Source: Zonotrichia leucophrys gambelii (lineage: Eukaryota; Chordata; Aves; Passeriformes; Passerellidae). Taken from it: a stretch of DNA of 64,000 nucleotides. The notes beneath the pieces were generated by a model that was given only the letters and a program-made list of their open reading frames with translations, was not told where the DNA came from and ran no database searches. The stretch is from positions 15,946,357-16,010,356 of the forward strand of contig NC_088178.1 of NCBI RefSeq assembly GCF_028769735.1, in the 5' to 3' direction. Shown here piece after piece: positions 60,601 through 64,000 of the stretch (positions are counted from its first letter, which is position 1; every line of letters begins with the position of its first letter). Position numbers and translations under genes: made by a program.

Positions 60601-63600
60601 TCCTCCCTTCCATTCCTCTCTTATGCCCAGAAACATAAGGTGCAGTCAGGTCATCCTCATCAGGATATTGTTTTATGCCTAGTCTATATAGACATGCTCT
60701 GAAGTGCCATCTATATTTAACAGGAGGCTTCTGATCTGTGTGAGTGGGTGGAAACCGATAGTGAGTGACATGGATGCTGACAATGGCACACAAACTCCAC
60801 GACACTCTTAAAACTTTTAATTGCATTTTAAAGTAATGTAACAAGGCAATGTTTAATGAGTACTTTGTTAAAGAAATTCTGACTTTATAAGCTAATTAAA
60901 GAGAAGGGAGGGTTACTGCACTAGGGCAAGAAATCCAGGCTGCTGAATGCCTCTACTGTAGCAACATGTAATTCAGATTCAATTGGCAGATTTGCAAATC
61001 TCCAGCCAGCCAGAATGAATGATTACTTTTTTTTTGATGGGCAAATAAATTATTATTATCATAATGATTATGTTAATAGAAAAAAAAGTAAAGGATAGGC
61101 AAGTACTTTTTTTGCCAGGGCTGGTAAATTTTCATGACACTTTTTGCAAAGCTGTCATATGGCTGGCTTAGATGAAACTGGAAGGCTTTATGTGGGTAAC
61201 ATTTAACTTTAAACATTCTTCATGGAAACTTACATGGCACATAATTTACATATTCAATACCAGTGACAATTTACTTCTCCCATCTGAGCAGGGCTTTCAA
61301 CTATGCCACTTGAACTAAATTAATAAACAGTAATTAGAGAATGTTGTGCGAGCGAGCTGTTGATGTTGAGAAGATTCTAATCAACACCTTCTTTTAAGGG
61401 CCAATTAAAGCTGAATGTATGCAATATAAACATCTTCTTGTATTTAGACATGAACTGGTGAACAAGGTAAAAAATAAAAATCAGAACAATTACAGCAGGT
61501 TAGAGATGATCCAATGGAAAGATGAAGCTTCATTAATAGTGAAAACAGCAGTAATTTCTGAAAACCAATGGCCACCTTCCATGGAGAAGCACTGACAACT
61601 TGTGCAAGTTAATTCTTACCAGGATAAACCTCAATGCTTTCACTGTCAGGCTTTTCTCTGAAGGCAGCTCTGTAGCTGTCTCCAATTTCTACTGCACTAT
61701 TCCCCTGTCTGTGAGACAGCCCTGCATCTGAAGTGAGTCCAGGGCTGCAGTAGAAAGAATGCCTCCCTGGGGGAGACAGTAAAGGTGAATGTAGCCACCC
61801 CATTACTGCCACCTCATAGCAGAGAGAGGCTCCTTGCAAGGTGATCTGGGGAAGAATTTGCACAGCACAGCCCCCAGCAGCACTGCTCGTAGGAATACAA
61901 ACACAAGGATGAGCCTGAATGAAAGGTAAAGCTGCCCCACATTGTGTCAATTCTATTACTGGAACAGTTAGGCCAGAAGAGCTAATGCACTTATACCTGT
62001 TACCTGTGAGTAGCCCCTCACCACAAAGATAAGGTGGTTTACTCCTGAAGGTGAACTTAAGACAACCCTTGTTTCCAAAATTCCATAAGCACAGAGGGAA
62101 GGCCATCTTTGACTTAAACAGAGAGGATCCTTAGTAAAAAAAAAGGGAGCCTGCAGTAGCAACTGAGATTTGTGTATCACCACTATGAACTGTCAGTAAG
62201 TTAAAAATATGCATAACTTCATCCAAACCACAGCTCACTGTTTCCTAAAGCACATCTTTAAAAAAACTGTCTAAGCTGGTGCAATGAAGCACATGCAAAA
62301 TTTGTCCTCCAAGTTAGAAGATCCAACAGGCTAATAAAGGTAAGAGAAACATCTGTTCCAATACTGCACCAGTATCATTTGGAGAAAATTACTCCATCGC
62401 TTACAGCCATTTGGTATCCAGAAACACTGCCACAGTAATAGGATGTTGTCACCTCAGGCTCTGCTGAAATCTACAGGAATTTTACTTGTTTAAGAATATA
62501 GGATTAAGCACATGATCAGTGTTTCTTCCCTTTGAAAATAAACATTTCCACTTACCATTTCTATAGTGGTGTGAGATCATTATCTTATGACAGTGTTTCA
62601 TTCCACCGGCATTATCTCCTAATTAGCTATATTAAAAAATATGTAAGGGGGTGAAGGTGGTGAGTGGACTTGTAAACCTGGCAGGTCTGATGTGTTCTTA
62701 CAAGCTCTACTAATCCCAAACATTGAAAATATATTAGTAAAACCAAATTAGCACTTTAAAGAACAACACAGCAAAAGCCTCATGTCTTGAACCCTGTAAG
62801 TTCAACATGCATCAGAGGGGCTCTTACACCCAGAACAAAGCCCTTGGGCAGGGGAGGGGAGCAGGAGCAGGGAGAAGTGAGGAGTAGCATGCCAAATGGG
62901 AAATCAGCCCTGGGAAGAGAGCACTGCTGAAAGGCTGATAACCTCTACAGTGTGGTCAGCCCTACATTACAGTAGAATCATTACCTAAGGTTTGGTGTAG
63001 GACCTGGGGACTTCTGAAAAGCCAAGCACAGAGAAGTTTACCATGGATGAAAAGACACAAGGAATACCAAGAGAAAATATCTAACAAACTGTGTTCAATA
63101 TCCTCTGCACTTTCTCCATATCCTGAGAGATTATTGCCTTTATAGGCACAAAATCATAACAGCTTCCTCCAAGATGCTTCATAATATATGAGCAGGTCTG
63201 CGGGGTCTCAGTTGTGGAATGGTAAGAATTAGGAAGGTGGGTATTCTGGTAAGCTGGACTCATTTCTTCTCTCAAGAGGTAGGCTAAATTTCTAAAAAGC
63301 TCTCTTTGCAACAGAAGAAACCAGGACACATTTATACATGACAGATCATTTTAGAGGTACTCAGACACATGCAGGAAGCACCCCCTCAGCAACAGTATTC
63401 TTCTAGCCAGCAGAGCCAAAAGCTATGATTGTCTTTGATTTCTGTTTTTGATTTGTTTTTAAAACTCAATTCAGTAGATGTGTTGGTGATTTTCAGGGTG
63501 TTCTGAAGGAGCAAAGTAGATGTTTGAAGAATACTGATAGTATGAGACAGGCTCTAAACAGGCATTTACTCCAATATCTGCAGATCAGTTCAATATGCAG

Positions 63601-63807
63601 CATGCATTATTACATTTTTTCTGATCAGATGGAACTTCTAGGCCCAAATCTGCTTCCAATAACCATGGTCCATCAGTAACTTCACAGCAAACAAGGAGGT
63701 TCAGAGGGAAAAACTCATGTAAGCCGGAAGGGAATGAGTCTACATTAATGTCCTCTGTAGATTTTTGTTTTTCATTGAAAGTTTTCTCTTGCCTAGCATC
63801 ACTTCAT

Positions 63808-63935
63808 AGAATGAATTGGGCTGGAAAGGATCTTAAATATTATCTAGTCCCAACCCCTCTGCAAGGGGCAGGGATACCTACCACAAGAGCTGGTTGCTCA
63901 AAGACCTGCCCATCCTGGCCAACTTCGGTCCTTTT
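63808..63935 (-). mobile_element. CR1 LINE fragment, 3' end, truncated
   Basis: The segment starts with CATAGAATGAATTGGGCTGG and continues with a CR1-like AAAGGATCTTAAATATTATC and CCCAACCCCTCTGC block. It is the reverse complement of an avian CR1 3' end. Its left end, at the CATAGAATG motif, is the element's 3' terminus; the right limit is unclear. Confidence 0.85.
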
Positions 63936-64000
63936 TCACACCTCTTCGAGTCCATTTGGTGAATAAATTAAATTAAATTCCTCACTTGCTCTTAATACTT

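Larger units (their letters stand above)
43440..64000. other. Upstream region B, no recognisable gene
   Basis: About 20.5 kb of AT-rich intergenic DNA. The longest frames (155 codons at 54967-55434 plus strand, 165 codons at 61609-62106 minus strand) show no recognisable domain, repeat or splice-supported structure. Supported items are listed separately. A block at 61.34-61.50 kb has the look of conserved non-coding DNA. Confidence 0.6.

Noticed and set aside
61609..62106. Minus-strand frame of 165 codons
   Set aside because: No recognisable motif; Cys/Leu/Ser-rich like random translation; equal in length to LMO4 only by coincidence.

Overview
This window looks like nuclear DNA from a bird. 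Evidence: a spliced vertebrate gene, two truncated CR1 retrotransposon ends of the avian type (about 5.09 kb and 63.81 kb), very old MIR-type SINE remnants, large CpG islands and an otherwise repeat-poor AT-rich background. I see no prokaryotic features, tRNA, rRNA or CRISPR array. The species cannot be named from the sequence.

The only protein-coding gene I can support is LMO4 (LIM domain only 4), on the minus strand. All four coding exons can be placed to the base, and they join to a complete 165-residue protein with two intact LIM zinc-binding domains. Reading right to left: a CpG-island promoter (about 22.3-24.6 kb), a probable non-coding first exon ending at 22563, coding exons at 20099-20334, 13239-13335, 12725-12880 and 8578-8586, then a 3' UTR to at least about 8.0 kb, with a good poly(A) signal at 7854-7859. 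Intron 2 (6.8 kb) holds a small CpG-rich core at 17.1-17.3 kb set among homeodomain-type TAATTA/TTAATTAA sites, a candidate enhancer or internal promoter.

Left of the gene (1-7.8 kb) is AT-rich, with one CR1 fragment and no recognisable exon; part may belong to a longer LMO4 3' UTR. Right of the promoter (24.7-64 kb) is about 39 kb with no recognisable coding exon. Its notable contents are a CpG-rich cluster at 41.2-43.4 kb with a strong CTCF-like site, three MIR-like relics (40.9, 46.5 and 57.5 kb), a 102-bp element flanked by TTAA with terminal inverted repeats at 53.7 kb (a piggyBac-type MITE candidate), a near-perfect hairpin at 46.4 kb and short tandem duplications. This layout fits a developmental regulator gene in a regulatory domain: one small coding gene and a lot of candidate cis-regulatory DNA. 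I found no new multi-gene system. The most interesting unexplained items are the 53.7-kb TIR element, the 41-43-kb hub and the intron-2 GC core.
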